This document shows, in pieces, positions 1-5,576 of a DNA stretch of 5,576 bases. Each line of letters starts with the position of its first letter. Position 1 is the first letter of the stretch. The DNA comes from an uncultured Erysipelotrichaceae bacterium. Lineage in GTDB: Bacteria > Bacillota_I > Bacilli_A > RF39 > UBA660. Position numbers and translations under genes: made by a program. Location of the stretch: contig CACXEZ010000096.1 of NCBI GenBank assembly GCA_902766815.1, positions 1 through 5,576 of the forward strand, given 5' to 3'. The notes beneath the pieces were generated by a model. It worked only from the letters and a program-made list of their open reading frames with translations. It had not been told where the DNA came from and made no database searches.

Positions 1-162
1 ACCATTATGTACTGCAAAAGTGTGACCAATAAAATCAGGATAAATAGTTGAACGACGAGACCAAGTTTTAATAACTTCTTTTTTTCCAGATTCATTTAAT
101 AATTGAACCTTCTTAAGTAAACTACTATCTACAAAAGGTCCTTTTTTCAAACTTCTTGCCAT
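1..162 (-). CDS. rpsS: 30S ribosomal protein S19 (5' part of gene, protein N-terminal 54 residues)
   Basis: S19 binds the head of the 30S subunit, near 16S rRNA helices and protein S13. The reading frame starts [19 protein letters not shown] and continues through [24 protein letters not shown] to the window edge. These are the conserved S19 N-terminal block and the SRRSTI.P.F.GHT.AVHNG block. Fifty-four of the family's usual roughly 92 residues are present and the frame is open at the edge, so the gene is cut by the window, not broken. The start ATG at 162 follows an AAAGGA Shine-Dalgarno with a 10-nt spacer. A closer ATG at 173 is out of frame. The gene lies 21 nt after rplB, its normal place in the S10 operon, and is surely read on the same mRNA. 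Identification is by recalled family sequence. Confidence 0.97.
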   Translation of the reverse strand, partial: MARSLKKGPFVDSSLLKKVQLLNESGKKEVIKTWSRRSTIYPDFIGHTFAVHNG

Positions 163-183
163 ATCTTTTTCATCCTTTCTTTA

Positions 184-1044
184 TTATTTATTCTTACGAC
201 GAGATACAATGTACTTATCAGATTGTTTTTTATTTTTTCTTGTTTTATATCCAAGAGCAGGTTTACCCCAAGGAGTCATAGGACCACTTCTACCGATAGG
301 AGCACGTCCTTCTCCACCACCATGTGGGTGATCATTAGGGTTCATAACAGATCCACGTACTGTAGGTCTAATACCCATATGTCTCTTACGACCAGCTTTA
401 CCAACCTTAACAAGACCATAATCTTCATTTCCAACTACACCAATAGTTGCTCTACAAGTTCCTAATATCTTTCTAGTTTCACCGCTAGCAAGTCTAATAA
501 GAACATATTTATCTTCTCTACCCATTATTTGAGCACTATTTCCAGCAGAACGAGCAAGTTGTCCACCCTTACCAGGTTTTAATTCAATATTATGAATTAC
601 AGTACCAACAGGAATGTTTATAATTGGCATTGTATTACCAACTCTAACATCTACTCTCTCTCCACTTTCAACTATATCTCCAACTTTTAAATCTTTTGGA
701 GCTAAAATATATGATTTAACACCATCTTTATAATTAATCAAAGCAATATTAGCAGATCTATTTGGATCATATTCAATACTAGCTACTACTGCAGTAATAC
801 CATCTTTAACTCTCTTAAAATCAACTAAACGGTATTTTCTCTTTTCACCACCACCGCGATGTCTAGTAGTTATTCTACCAAAATTATTACGGCCGTTAGT
901 TTTTGTACTCTTTGTAACAACTAAACTTTTAAGAGGTGAAGAAGAATTTTCTTTATTACCCTTAGCAGCTTTTAATTCAGTATTCTCTAAATAGCTCTTT
1001 TGTCTTTGACCATTAGTATTTGGTTTTATATTTCTAATTGCCAT
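184..1044 (-). CDS. rplB: 50S ribosomal protein L2
   Basis: L2 binds 23S rRNA near the peptidyl transferase centre, supports subunit association and is one of the most conserved ribosomal proteins. Recognisable blocks are [16 protein letters not shown] (residues 51-66), [12 protein letters not shown] (91-102), YILAPK (112-117), the [12 protein letters not shown] rRNA-binding stretch (157-168) and [19 protein letters not shown] (234-252), which includes the functionally important histidine region. The C terminus is very basic. The protein has 286 residues against about 277 in Bacillus subtilis as I recall it. The nine extra residues all fall before GRNN, in the variable N-terminal tail (about residues 15-50), while the rest is collinear. 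The start at 1044 has an AAAGGAGG site six bases upstream. That site lies entirely in the 16-nt gap after rplW, so translation is closely linked to rplW. The stop is TAA. Confidence 0.99.
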   Translation of the reverse strand: MAIRNIKPNTNGQRQKSYLENTELKAAKGNKENSSSPLKSLVVTKSTKTNGRNNFGRITTRHRGGGEKRKYRLVDFKRVKDGITAVVASIEYDPNRSANIALINYKDGVKSYILAPKDLKVGDIVESGERVDVRVGNTMPIINIPVGTVIHNIELKPGKGGQLARSAGNSAQIMGREDKYVLIRLASGETRKILGTCRATIGVVGNEDYGLVKVGKAGRKRHMGIRPTVRGSVMNPNDHPHGGGEGRAPIGRSGPMTPWGKPALGYKTRKNKKQSDKYIVSRRKNK

Positions 1045-1060
1045 TTTAATCCTCCTTTAA

Positions 1061-1336
1061 TTAGTCGAAACTAATAGTACTTCCTTCAGCTAATTTAACA
1101 ATAGCCTTCTTATACTTGTTAGTCATACCTGTATATCTTCCTACTCTTCTTTTCTTAGGATGATTATTTACAGTATTAATTTTTTCTACTTTAACATTGA
1201 ATGCTTTTTCAATAGCTTGCTTAATTTGAACTTTATTAGCACGATGATCTACCTTAAAAGCATATTTACCTTCTTGTTCCATCATAGCTGTTTTTTCAGT
1301 TATTATAGGTGCAATAATAATATCATAATTATTCAT
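1061..1336 (-). CDS. rplW: 50S ribosomal protein L23
   Basis: L23 sits at the polypeptide exit tunnel and is the docking site for trigger factor and the signal recognition particle. Its 91 residues are close to the family's usual 95 or so. They show the N-terminal IIAPIITEKT motif (residues 7-16), the YAFKVDHRANKVQIKQAIEKAFNVKV block (25-50) and the basic loop with KKRRVGRYTG (61-70), which contacts 23S rRNA. The ATG overlaps the rplD stop by one base (TAATG), and the ribosome binding site AGGAGGTG lies inside the last codons of rplD. Translation is therefore probably coupled through termination-reinitiation. The stop is TAA. No anomaly is visible. Confidence 0.98.
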   Translation of the reverse strand: MNNYDIIIAPIITEKTAMMEQEGKYAFKVDHRANKVQIKQAIEKAFNVKVEKINTVNNHPKKRRVGRYTGMTNKYKKAIVKLAEGSTISFD

Positions 1337-1962
1337 TAACCAAGCACCTCCTCTAATTTATTTAAAGCTTTTTCTGTAATTAACATCTTATCGCATGATA
1401 CTACATCTAAAGTATTAACTTCTTCTGGAAGAACAACTTTAACTCTAGCTAAATTTCTACTAGCTAAACATACATTATCAGTAAGTTCTTCAACTACTAC
1501 TAATACTTTCTTATCATTAAGACTTAACTTATCTAAAGTATTTATCATTTCTTTAGTCTTATTACTTTCAAATAATAAACTATCAATTACTACTAATTCA
1601 TTATCTTTAGCTTTATAAGATAAAGCAGATAACAATGCTAATCTTCTTTCTTTCTTATTTTGTTTCTTAGAATAATCTCTTGGAGTAGGTCCAAAAACTA
1701 TTCCGCCACCACGCCATTGAGTAGCTCTAATACTACCTTGACGAGCATTACCAGTTCCTTTTTGCTTCCATGGCTTTCTTCCACCACCACGAACTTCACT
1801 TCTATTCTTAGTATCAGCTGTTCCTTGTCTTAAACTAGCTTGCGCTAATACTATAGCATTTTTAAGTACCAAATCATTTGGTTCTTTTCCGAAAACATTA
1901 TCACTTAATTTAATATCCTTAACCTTTTCACCTTTAAGATTTAACATCTCTATCTTAGACAT
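1336..1962 (-). CDS. rplD: 50S ribosomal protein L4
   Basis: L4 folds on domain I of 23S rRNA and sends a long loop into the exit tunnel. In some bacteria it also represses its own S10 operon by binding the mRNA leader. The protein has 208 residues, normal for the family. The tunnel-loop signature is plain at residues 56-91: EVRGGGRKPWKQKGTGNARQG, then TQWRGGGIVFGPTPR. The rest forms the L4 alpha/beta fold, ending with DVVSCDKMLITEKALNKLEEVLG. The start at 1962 follows AAGGAGG with a 7-nt spacer. The last sense codons carry the rplW ribosome binding site. Upstream lies the largest gap inside the operon's ribosomal genes, 48 nt, where I see no hairpin or promoter. As the candidate regulator of the leader ahead of rpsJ, this gene may close an autoregulatory loop; that is inference from E. 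coli. Confidence 0.98.
   Translation of the reverse strand: MSKIEMLNLKGEKVKDIKLSDNVFGKEPNDLVLKNAIVLAQASLRQGTADTKNRSEVRGGGRKPWKQKGTGNARQGSIRATQWRGGGIVFGPTPRDYSKKQNKKERRLALLSALSYKAKDNELVVIDSLLFESNKTKEMINTLDKLSLNDKKVLVVVEELTDNVCLASRNLARVKVVLPEEVNTLDVVSCDKMLITEKALNKLEEVLG
1345..1352 (-). promoter_or_regulatory. rplW ribosome binding site inside the rplD 3' end
   Basis: AGGAGGTG lies in the codons for the last residues of L4 (Glu-Glu-Val), eight bases before the rplW ATG. It is followed by the TAATG stop-start overlap. The arrangement fits translational coupling and fixes the rplW start. Confidence 0.85.
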
Positions 1963-2010
1963 ATTATTTCCTCCTTATCATCACAATCAATTTAAAAAGC
2001 AATATAAATA

Positions 2011-2796
2011 TTATTCACTAACTTCGTCTTGTGATGATTCTTCTTCAGTATTTTCTTCTACCTTTTCTTCTACTACTTCTTCAGTCTTAGCTTCAACATC
2101 TTCAGCCTTAACCTCTTCAGTAGTATCCTCAACCTCGTATGCTACTAAATCAAGTTTCTCATTAATAACACCAGGATTCTTAACAGCAGATTTAATTAAT
2201 ACTAAAGATTTCTTTGGTCCAGGAACATTTCCCTTAATTAAGATAATATTGTTTTCTAAATCAATTTGGATAACTTCAAGGTTTTGAACAGTAACTTGTT
2301 CATTACCCATATGCCCAGGCATTTTCTTACCTGGTATAACACGCATTGGTAACAATGTACCCATAGAACCTACAACACGATGACTCTGACTACCATGTCC
2401 CATTGGTCCACGTGATTGATTCCATCTTTTAATTACACCTTGTGTACCTTTACCTTTAGAAGTGCCGGTTACATCAACCATCTCTCCCTCTGTAAATACA
2501 CTAGCATTAAGTTCTTGACCTAAGCTATAATTACTAACATCAACACCTCTAATTTCTTTTAAGAAGCGCTTAGGTGTAGTGTTAGCTTTCTTTAAATGAC
2601 CCATTTCAGGTTTATTAGAATGTTTTTCTGTAGTAGTAACACTAGCTAACTGAATAGCATCATAACCATCAGTAGCAACAGTCTTAATTTGACTAACTAC
2701 ATTAGGCTCTACTAGAACTACAGTAACAGGAACTAACTTACCATTTTTTGCAAAAACTTGAGTCATTCCGATCTTACGACCTAAGATTCCTTTCAT
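2011..2796 (-). CDS. rplC: 50S ribosomal protein L3 with long acidic C-terminal extension
   Basis: L3 is an early-assembly 23S rRNA-binding protein whose loop reaches the peptidyl transferase centre. Typical blocks are [15 protein letters not shown] (residues 1-15), GYDAIQL (44-50), [11 protein letters not shown] (75-85), [19 protein letters not shown] (107-125), the [13 protein letters not shown] loop (128-140) and the [16 protein letters not shown] and [10 protein letters not shown] blocks. The L3 core ends near residue 206 (IKSAVK), where the B. subtilis protein (209 residues, as recalled) stops. This protein runs on to 261. Residues 221-261 contain 20 Asp/Glu among 41, mostly as EE pairs, with only three Lys; the stretch is probably disordered. 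The reading frame is intact through the tail, so it is not a read-through artefact of a missing stop. The start at 2796 has AGGAGG six bases upstream, overlapping the rpsJ stop. The gap to rplD is 48 nt. Confidence 0.98.
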   Translation of the reverse strand: MKGILGRKIGMTQVFAKNGKLVPVTVVLVEPNVVSQIKTVATDGYDAIQLASVTTTEKHSNKPEMGHLKKANTTPKRFLKEIRGVDVSNYSLGQELNASVFTEGEMVDVTGTSKGKGTQGVIKRWNQSRGPMGHGSQSHRVVGSMGTLLPMRVIPGKKMPGHMGNEQVTVQNLEVIQIDLENNIILIKGNVPGPKKSLVLIKSAVKNPGVINEKLDLVAYEVEDTTEEVKAEDVEAKTEEVVEEKVEENTEEESSQDEVSE

Positions 2797-2802
2797 TTCT
2801 AT

Positions 2803-2809
2803 CCTCCTA
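2803..2809 (-). promoter_or_regulatory. rplC ribosome binding site overlapping the rpsJ stop codon
   Basis: The sequence TAGGAGG holds both the TAG stop of rpsJ and the AGGAGG Shine-Dalgarno of rplC, with a 6-nt spacer to the rplC ATG at 2796. A ribosome ending on rpsJ is thus placed on the rplC start signal, which fits equal output of S10 and L3. Confidence 0.85.
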
Positions 2810-3115
2810 TAATTTTATTTGTATATCAACACCACTAGGTAAATCTAAGTGACTTAAAGCATCAACTGTTTCTTTACTTGGGTTATTAATATCAATTAAT
2901 CTCTTGTGAGTTCTTCTCTCAAATTGTTCTCTTGAGTCCTTATACTTATGAACAGCTCTTAATATAGTATACTTTTTAACTTCAGTAGGAAGTGGAATAG
3001 GTCCACTAACTTCTCCACCAGTTCTCTTAACTACTTCTACTATTTTGATAGCAGCCATATCAACTAAACTATGTTCATAAGACTTAAGTTTAATTCTCAC
3101 CTTTGTGTTTGCCAT
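2807..3115 (-). CDS. rpsJ: 30S ribosomal protein S10
   Basis: S10 is a head protein of the 30S subunit. In many bacteria it is also NusE, part of the NusB-boxA antitermination complex. The chosen start gives 102 residues, the exact usual length: [19 protein letters not shown] at the N terminus, then [15 protein letters not shown] (31-45), the signature [28 protein letters not shown] (49-76) and [12 protein letters not shown] at the end. The frame stays open upstream to 3292, but that extension is rejected. It lacks any S10 similarity and runs through the promoter, and the ATG at 3115 has a strong GGGAGG site six bases upstream. The stop TAG lies within the rplC ribosome binding site. First gene of the S10 operon. 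Confidence 0.99.
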   Translation of the reverse strand: MANTKVRIKLKSYEHSLVDMAAIKIVEVVKRTGGEVSGPIPLPTEVKKYTILRAVHKYKDSREQFERRTHKRLIDINNPSKETVDALSHLDLPSGVDIQIKL

Positions 3116-3244
3116 TTTGTTCCTCCCTTCGCCTATATCTATGTATAGACTTGCTCCGTAACAAATTACCTGATATCCCTTATCTTTAAAGAACAACTTA
3201 TCCGGGCGTATCAGCAACTTCGCACATCCAAGCCAAATCACACA
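3116..3244 (-). promoter_or_regulatory. S10 operon 5' leader RNA, candidate ribosomal-protein autoregulatory element
   Basis: About 130 nt lie between the predicted transcription start (near 3243-3247) and the rpsJ ATG. The leader is visibly less AT-rich than its surroundings and contains several complementary segments. GGCTTG (3234-3229) can pair with CAAGTC (3153-3148). CTGATA (3214-3209) pairs perfectly with TATCAG (3175-3170), extended by CCC (3206-3204) with GGG (3179-3177) across a small internal loop. TCTTTAAAGA (3192-3183) is palindromic. GTAA/TTAC (3169-3158) makes a 4-bp hairpin. A last hairpin lies at 3150-3131, just before the Shine-Dalgarno. No U-run terminator is present, so any control is more likely translational. 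In E. coli, L4 binds the S10 leader; whether L4 acts here is inference. No peptide of the leader frame looks real. Confidence 0.55.
3131..3150 (-). promoter_or_regulatory. Hairpin directly upstream of the rpsJ ribosome binding site
   Basis: GTCTATA (3150-3144) can pair with TATAGGC (3137-3131) around the loop CATAGA, giving seven base pairs with one G-U and one G-C-flanked end. It ends three bases before the GGGAGG Shine-Dalgarno (3127-3122). The first three bases of this stem are also the last three of CAAGTC, which can close the longer-range leader helix, so the two structures exclude each other. Confidence 0.5.
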
Positions 3245-3250
3245 ATTAAG

Positions 3251-3279
3251 ATTATACATGATAATCCTATGAAAATCAA
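3251..3279 (-). promoter_or_regulatory. Sigma-A type promoter of the S10 operon
   Basis: The -35 element TTGATT (3279-3274) and the perfect -10 element TATAAT (3256-3251) are separated by 17 bp, the optimal spacing. A TG dinucleotide lies just before the -10 but is one base off the extended -10 position. Transcription is expected to begin near 3243-3247. Location right after a terminator and before the leader and rpsJ supports it as the main promoter of the ribosomal operon. Confidence 0.9.
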
Positions 3280-3290
3280 GCAAAAATAAC

Positions 3291-3310
3291 ACTTTTTTTA
3301 ACTTTTTTTA
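3291..3310 (-). repeat. Exact tandem 10-mer with phased A-tracts upstream of the -35, UP-element-like
   Basis: TAAAAAAAGT occurs twice in direct succession (3310-3301 and 3300-3291), placing two A7 tracts exactly one helical turn apart. They lie roughly 12 to 30 bp upstream of the -35 hexamer and are followed by a T5 tract. Such phased A-tracts bend DNA, and AT-rich sequence at this distance can act as an UP element for the RNA polymerase alpha subunit. That role is expected for a strong ribosomal promoter but is inferred here. Confidence 0.6.
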
Positions 3311-3319
3311 TAATAATTT

Positions 3320-3356
3320 AAAAAGGTAGATAATTTTTATTAATTATCTACCCTTT
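3320..3356 (-). terminator. Intrinsic terminator after the membrane-anchored protein gene
   Basis: GGTAGATAATT (3352-3342) and AATTATCTACC (3335-3325) form a perfect 11-bp stem with a 6-nt loop, followed directly by TTTTT (3324-3320). AAAG before the stem can extend the pairing into the U-run. It begins five bases after the stop at 3361, so it ends the surface-protein unit and insulates the S10 promoter. On the plus strand the run after the stem is interrupted (CCCTTTCT), so one-directional function is likelier. Confidence 0.9.
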
Positions 3357-3360
3357 CTAT

Positions 3361-3897
3361 CTAATAATCTTTATAATACTTTATTTCATAATCATAGATA
3401 TTAGTAACATCCTCTAAATACATAATAACTTTTTTTTGAGACTCTCCAACTTTCAATTCCTTATCTAATCCAAAAGGTATCTTAACTCGATTTTCCCCAT
3501 TTTCATTGAAAACAGTTAATACATACATCTCTTTATTCATATCACTTTTGCTTACATTTTTTATATCAAACTCTATTATACAATAATGTCTAAACATAAA
3601 TATTTGCATATTTGATACTTCAAGTTGCTTAGTTACATGTTTTTCTTTAACCTTAGAAGAATTATTAATTTTCATATTATCATCAATAATAAAATTATCA
3701 TTTTCAGAAATTTCAATATTATCAAAATATACATCTGGTTGTTTTTCCAAATAATTAACCTGTTTTTTTGTTAAATAATTATAAAATTCATATTTATATT
3801 CCTTCTTTTTATTAAATAATAATACAAACAATATAATTACTAATACCAAAATCACTAATATAAGTAATAGTATTTTAATTTTTTTCTTATCATTCAT
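3361..3897 (-). CDS. Membrane-anchored extracytoplasmic protein, FxLYD/Ig-like C-terminal domain, function unknown
   Basis: I do not recognise a named family for this 178-residue protein. Residues 1-8 are Lys-rich (MNDKKKIK). Residues 9-28 form one very hydrophobic Leu/Ile/Val segment without a clear cleavage site, and KKK follows at 30-32. It therefore looks like an uncleaved N-terminal anchor with the rest outside the cell. Residues 33-90 are polar and rich in Asn, Asp and Lys. Residues 91-178 alternate hydrophobic and polar positions, with CIIEFDIKNVSKSD, MYVLTVFNENGENRVKIPF, LKVGESQKKVIMYL and YDYEIKYY. This layout resembles FxLYD or DUF4352-type beta-sandwich domains (strand, N-x-S turn, strand, D/N-G turn, P/V-GE-S, strand). 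The match is by pattern only. The ATG at 3897 has an AGGTGA site six bases upstream that includes the stop of the preceding gene. A role in presenting, assembling or anchoring the surface protein is plausible but inferred. Confidence 0.8.
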   Translation of the reverse strand: MNDKKKIKILLLILVILVLVIILFVLLFNKKKEYKYEFYNYLTKKQVNYLEKQPDVYFDNIEISENDNFIIDDNMKINNSSKVKEKHVTKQLEVSNMQIFMFRHYCIIEFDIKNVSKSDMNKEMYVLTVFNENGENRVKIPFGLDKELKVGESQKKVIMYLEDVTNIYDYEIKYYKDY

Positions 3898-3903
3898 AAT
3901 ATA

Positions 3904-3910
3904 TCACCTA
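3904..3910 (-). promoter_or_regulatory. Ribosome binding site overlapping the surface protein stop codon
   Basis: TAGGTGA combines the TAG stop (3910-3908) of the surface protein gene with an AGGTGA Shine-Dalgarno six bases before the ATG at 3897. This ties translation of the membrane-anchored protein to that of the surface protein and supports a two-gene operon. Confidence 0.75.
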
Positions 3911-5576
3911 AGCAGTTCTATGAGAATAATATGGTACGTCTAAATACCTTCCATATGTTCCCCAATAATTTCTCATTCTAAATCCAGAATCATTATTTCC
4001 AAGCCATGTACCAGTCATAATTTTTTGAGAGTCAGAAATTAATGTCCCATGTCCACTAGTAATAAATCCTAATCTTCCACCTTTTAAATATGTATAACAG
4101 TTATGACTCGTAGACGTGCATTCTTGTGAATGCCTGATAGAATAACCAATAGAACTATTTAAAATAACATCGGTATATCTATTAACAGTCAGTTTTGAAT
4201 TTATTGTAGTAGAATCAGAATTCATCCAAATTGCATCATGACTACAACCTGTAGTAGTACTAGTATCACCACCAACTACTACAACCTCAGAATAATCTTC
4301 TCCAACTCCTGCCGTATCCTCTAAAGTTACAGTCCCCTCATTATTTATACCATGGCATCCACCATAAACATATGTACTAGTATATCTTCCTCCCTCAATT
4401 AACTGATATCCAGTACTATCATGATCACCTTTTATGTTCGCAACAGAACTAGCACTACCAAGCTGTAATCCATCTCCATATCTGCTACGTAACACTCCTT
4501 TAGTCATATTAAGAGTAGCACTCTCTGAATTATTATTTCCAAGCATAACCGCTGCTCCATATGGGCTCTCTTCATTACATAATATAAATCCACCAGTCAT
4601 ACTCATAGTACTACCAGTACCCAAAAATCTAAATCCATAAGCTATAGTATTAATTGTGCCACCCGACATCGAAACAGAAGTATTAGAAACATGAGCAAAT
4701 CTACTACCAGCTGTTGTCTGAGTAAATGTTCCACTCCAAACATATATCTTTCCAGAACCAGATATAACCGCCCACTTTGTAACGTTAACAGTAGGATTAT
4801 CAGTAAATGAAACAGTACCATTACTAGATAAAGAGATTAAAGAAGATTCATTATTACCAACAGTAGTATTACTAAGAGTCCCACTACCTTTGATATATAA
4901 TATAGTCCTATTACTTAAAGCAATTGGACTATTAGCATTTTCTAATGTCAATGTTTTACTATTTAACTTCAAATCAACTTGGTTACCTTTATTAAAAGCA
5001 ACAGTACCATCCTCAGTTTTATTATCTAATACAGTTATAGTACAATTACTACTACCACATTGTGAATAAGCAGTTCCCAAATTATCACTATAAGTACAAT
5101 CACTATTATTAGCATTGCAAACAGCACCACTAGTAGTAGTAGAATAATATGCTAATGCCCAATAAGCGTATAATTTTAATTCATAATAATCAGTTTTTTC
5201 TGTTGCAGAATTTTTAAGTACACTATAACTATAAGTACTGCTTGAAGAAAAACATGGTTGCGCTGCATCACTAGAACTACACCACGCGCTCTCAGTAGGG
5301 ACAAAATGATTTAACTTCTTTATATTGAAAGAAGATAAAGCTTTATTATCATTAGAAGTATAATTATCAAAATAAGCATTAGTTCCTCCTGTTGTTATAA
5401 AACCATCAGATGTTGTACTATAACCAGTTGTTAAAATAGAACCACCATTGACATTATAATAAACACGTATAGGTTTAGCTGCCGCAGTAGCTGTTATCTT
5501 TCCTGCACTTGCTACCTTTAATGTTGTACTTGCCGTTGTCGCACTTGTTATTGTATTTGATGTAGTAGATGATGTC
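3908..5576 (-). CDS. Secreted Ser/Thr-rich surface protein: InlB B-repeat-like module plus parallel beta-helix region (5' end outside window)
   Basis: The frame is open from the window edge to the TAG at 3910-3908, giving at least 555 residues (numbered here from 5575). The TTG at 5080 is an internal Leu with no ribosome binding site before it. Residues 1-34 are Thr/Ser/Ala-rich, like a linker. Residues 36-139 resemble an InlB B-repeat (Listeria/Bacteroides repeat): IRVYYNVNGGSI at the start and ELKLYAYW at the end, compared with the usual YxxNGG...LYAxW. From about 176 on come many short beta strands with recurring phi-x-x-G-G-x-phi turns: WSGTF near 282, SMSGGTI near 305, SMTGGFI near 328, IEGGRY near 395 and LKGGRL near 499. 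This fits a right-handed parallel beta-helix, as in adhesins and polysaccharide-active proteins. No catalytic motif is recognisable. Eleven Cys are present, several as close pairs. The C terminus (DVPYYSHRTA) has no LPXTG signal or membrane segment, so any anchor must be N-terminal or noncovalent. Adhesion or glycan binding is inference. Confidence 0.85.
   Translation of the reverse strand, partial: TSSTTSNTITSATTASTTLKVASAGKITATAAAKPIRVYYNVNGGSILTTGYSTTSDGFITTGGTNAYFDNYTSNDNKALSSFNIKKLNHFVPTESAWCSSSDAAQPCFSSSSTYSYSVLKNSATEKTDYYELKLYAYWALAYYSTTTSGAVCNANNSDCTYSDNLGTAYSQCGSSNCTITVLDNKTEDGTVAFNKGNQVDLKLNSKTLTLENANSPIALSNRTILYIKGSGTLSNTTVGNNESSLISLSSNGTVSFTDNPTVNVTKWAVISGSGKIYVWSGTFTQTTAGSRFAHVSNTSVSMSGGTINTIAYGFRFLGTGSTMSMTGGFILCNEESPYGAAVMLGNNNSESATLNMTKGVLRSRYGDGLQLGSASSVANIKGDHDSTGYQLIEGGRYTSTYVYGGCHGINNEGTVTLEDTAGVGEDYSEVVVVGGDTSTTTGCSHDAIWMNSDSTTINSKLTVNRYTDVILNSSIGYSIRHSQECTSTSHNCYTYLKGGRLGFITSGHGTLISDSQKIMTGTWLGNNDSGFRMRNYWGTYGRYLDVPYYSHRTA

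Noticed and set aside
223..465. Plus-strand open frame of 80 residues
   Set aside because: It is antisense to the conserved end of rplB, has no ribosome binding site or recognisable protein features, and mirrors the codon pattern of L2.
1963..2010. Possible internal promoter or attenuator in the 48-nt rplC-rplD gap
   Set aside because: A TTGATT is present (1990-1985), but no -10 follows at proper spacing before the rplD ribosome binding site, and no hairpin with a U-run is visible.
3116..3292. In-frame upstream extension of rpsJ (59 extra residues starting MLFLLDFHR)
   Set aside because: It runs across the -10 element and the leader, has no similarity to S10, and the ATG at 3115 has a strong ribosome binding site and gives the exact family length.
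4434..4640. Plus-strand open frame of 68 residues
   Set aside because: It lies antisense inside the beta-helix coding region, with no ribosome binding site or family resemblance.
5078..5080. TTG as the start of the surface protein (390 residues)
   Set aside because: No Shine-Dalgarno precedes it (the upstream bases are TATAGTGATAAT), and the same frame stays open to the window edge with coherent secreted-protein sequence, including the InlB-like module.
5118..5145. ACT/AGT triplet-rich stretch as a microsatellite or phase-variation tract
   Set aside because: It is a short Ser/Thr codon run (TCT ACT ACT ACT AGT); triplet changes would not shift the frame and it is too short for clear slippage-based switching.
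1..5576. Mollicutes genetic code (TGA as Trp), suggested by low GC
   Set aside because: All eleven Trp codons seen are TGG and no TGA is needed in any frame; code 4 genomes usually use TGA heavily.

Overview
The window comes from an AT-rich, low-GC Gram-positive (Firmicutes/Bacillota) bacterium, most likely an uncultured Bacilli- or Clostridia-type gut lineage. The evidence is the ribosomal protein sequences (closest in character to Bacillus-type L2, L3, L4 and S10), strong AGGAGG-type ribosome binding sites, a canonical sigma-A promoter and heavy A/T use at third codon positions. All eleven visible Trp codons are TGG and no reading frame needs TGA as a sense codon. The standard bacterial code (table 11) therefore fits better than the Mollicutes code. 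Every supported gene lies on the minus strand, so transcription runs from high to low coordinates.

Two transcription units are visible. The upstream one (about 5576 down to 3320) holds the 3' part of a large secreted Ser/Thr-rich surface protein. It has an InlB B-repeat-like module followed by a long parallel beta-helix-like region with an unusual number of cysteines. Ten bases later comes a 178-residue protein with one N-terminal membrane anchor and an extracytoplasmic Ig-like/FxLYD-like domain. The surface gene's stop codon is embedded in the second gene's ribosome binding site, so the pair is probably co-translated and functionally linked. A strong intrinsic terminator ends the unit.

The downstream unit is the start of the S10 ribosomal protein operon: rpsJ, rplC, rplD, rplW, rplB, rpsS (cut off by the window edge), in the order conserved across bacteria. 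It begins with an AT-rich upstream region containing an exact tandem 10-mer with phased A-tracts, then a near-consensus promoter (TTGATT, 17 bp, TATAAT), then a structured leader of about 130 nt. The leader has several complementary segments, two of them mutually exclusive, and one hairpin sits directly before the rpsJ ribosome binding site. This is where L4-type feedback control would be expected. The ribosomal genes are tightly packed: one stop/SD overlap, one TAATG stop-start overlap, and gaps of 16 to 48 nt. L3 carries a roughly 55-residue extension with an acidic tail, and L2 has about nine extra residues near its N terminus.

No RNA gene, CRISPR array, mobile element or clearly new multi-gene system is visible. 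The least explained parts are the Cys-rich beta-helix surface protein with its membrane-anchored partner, the acidic L3 tail and the leader RNA.
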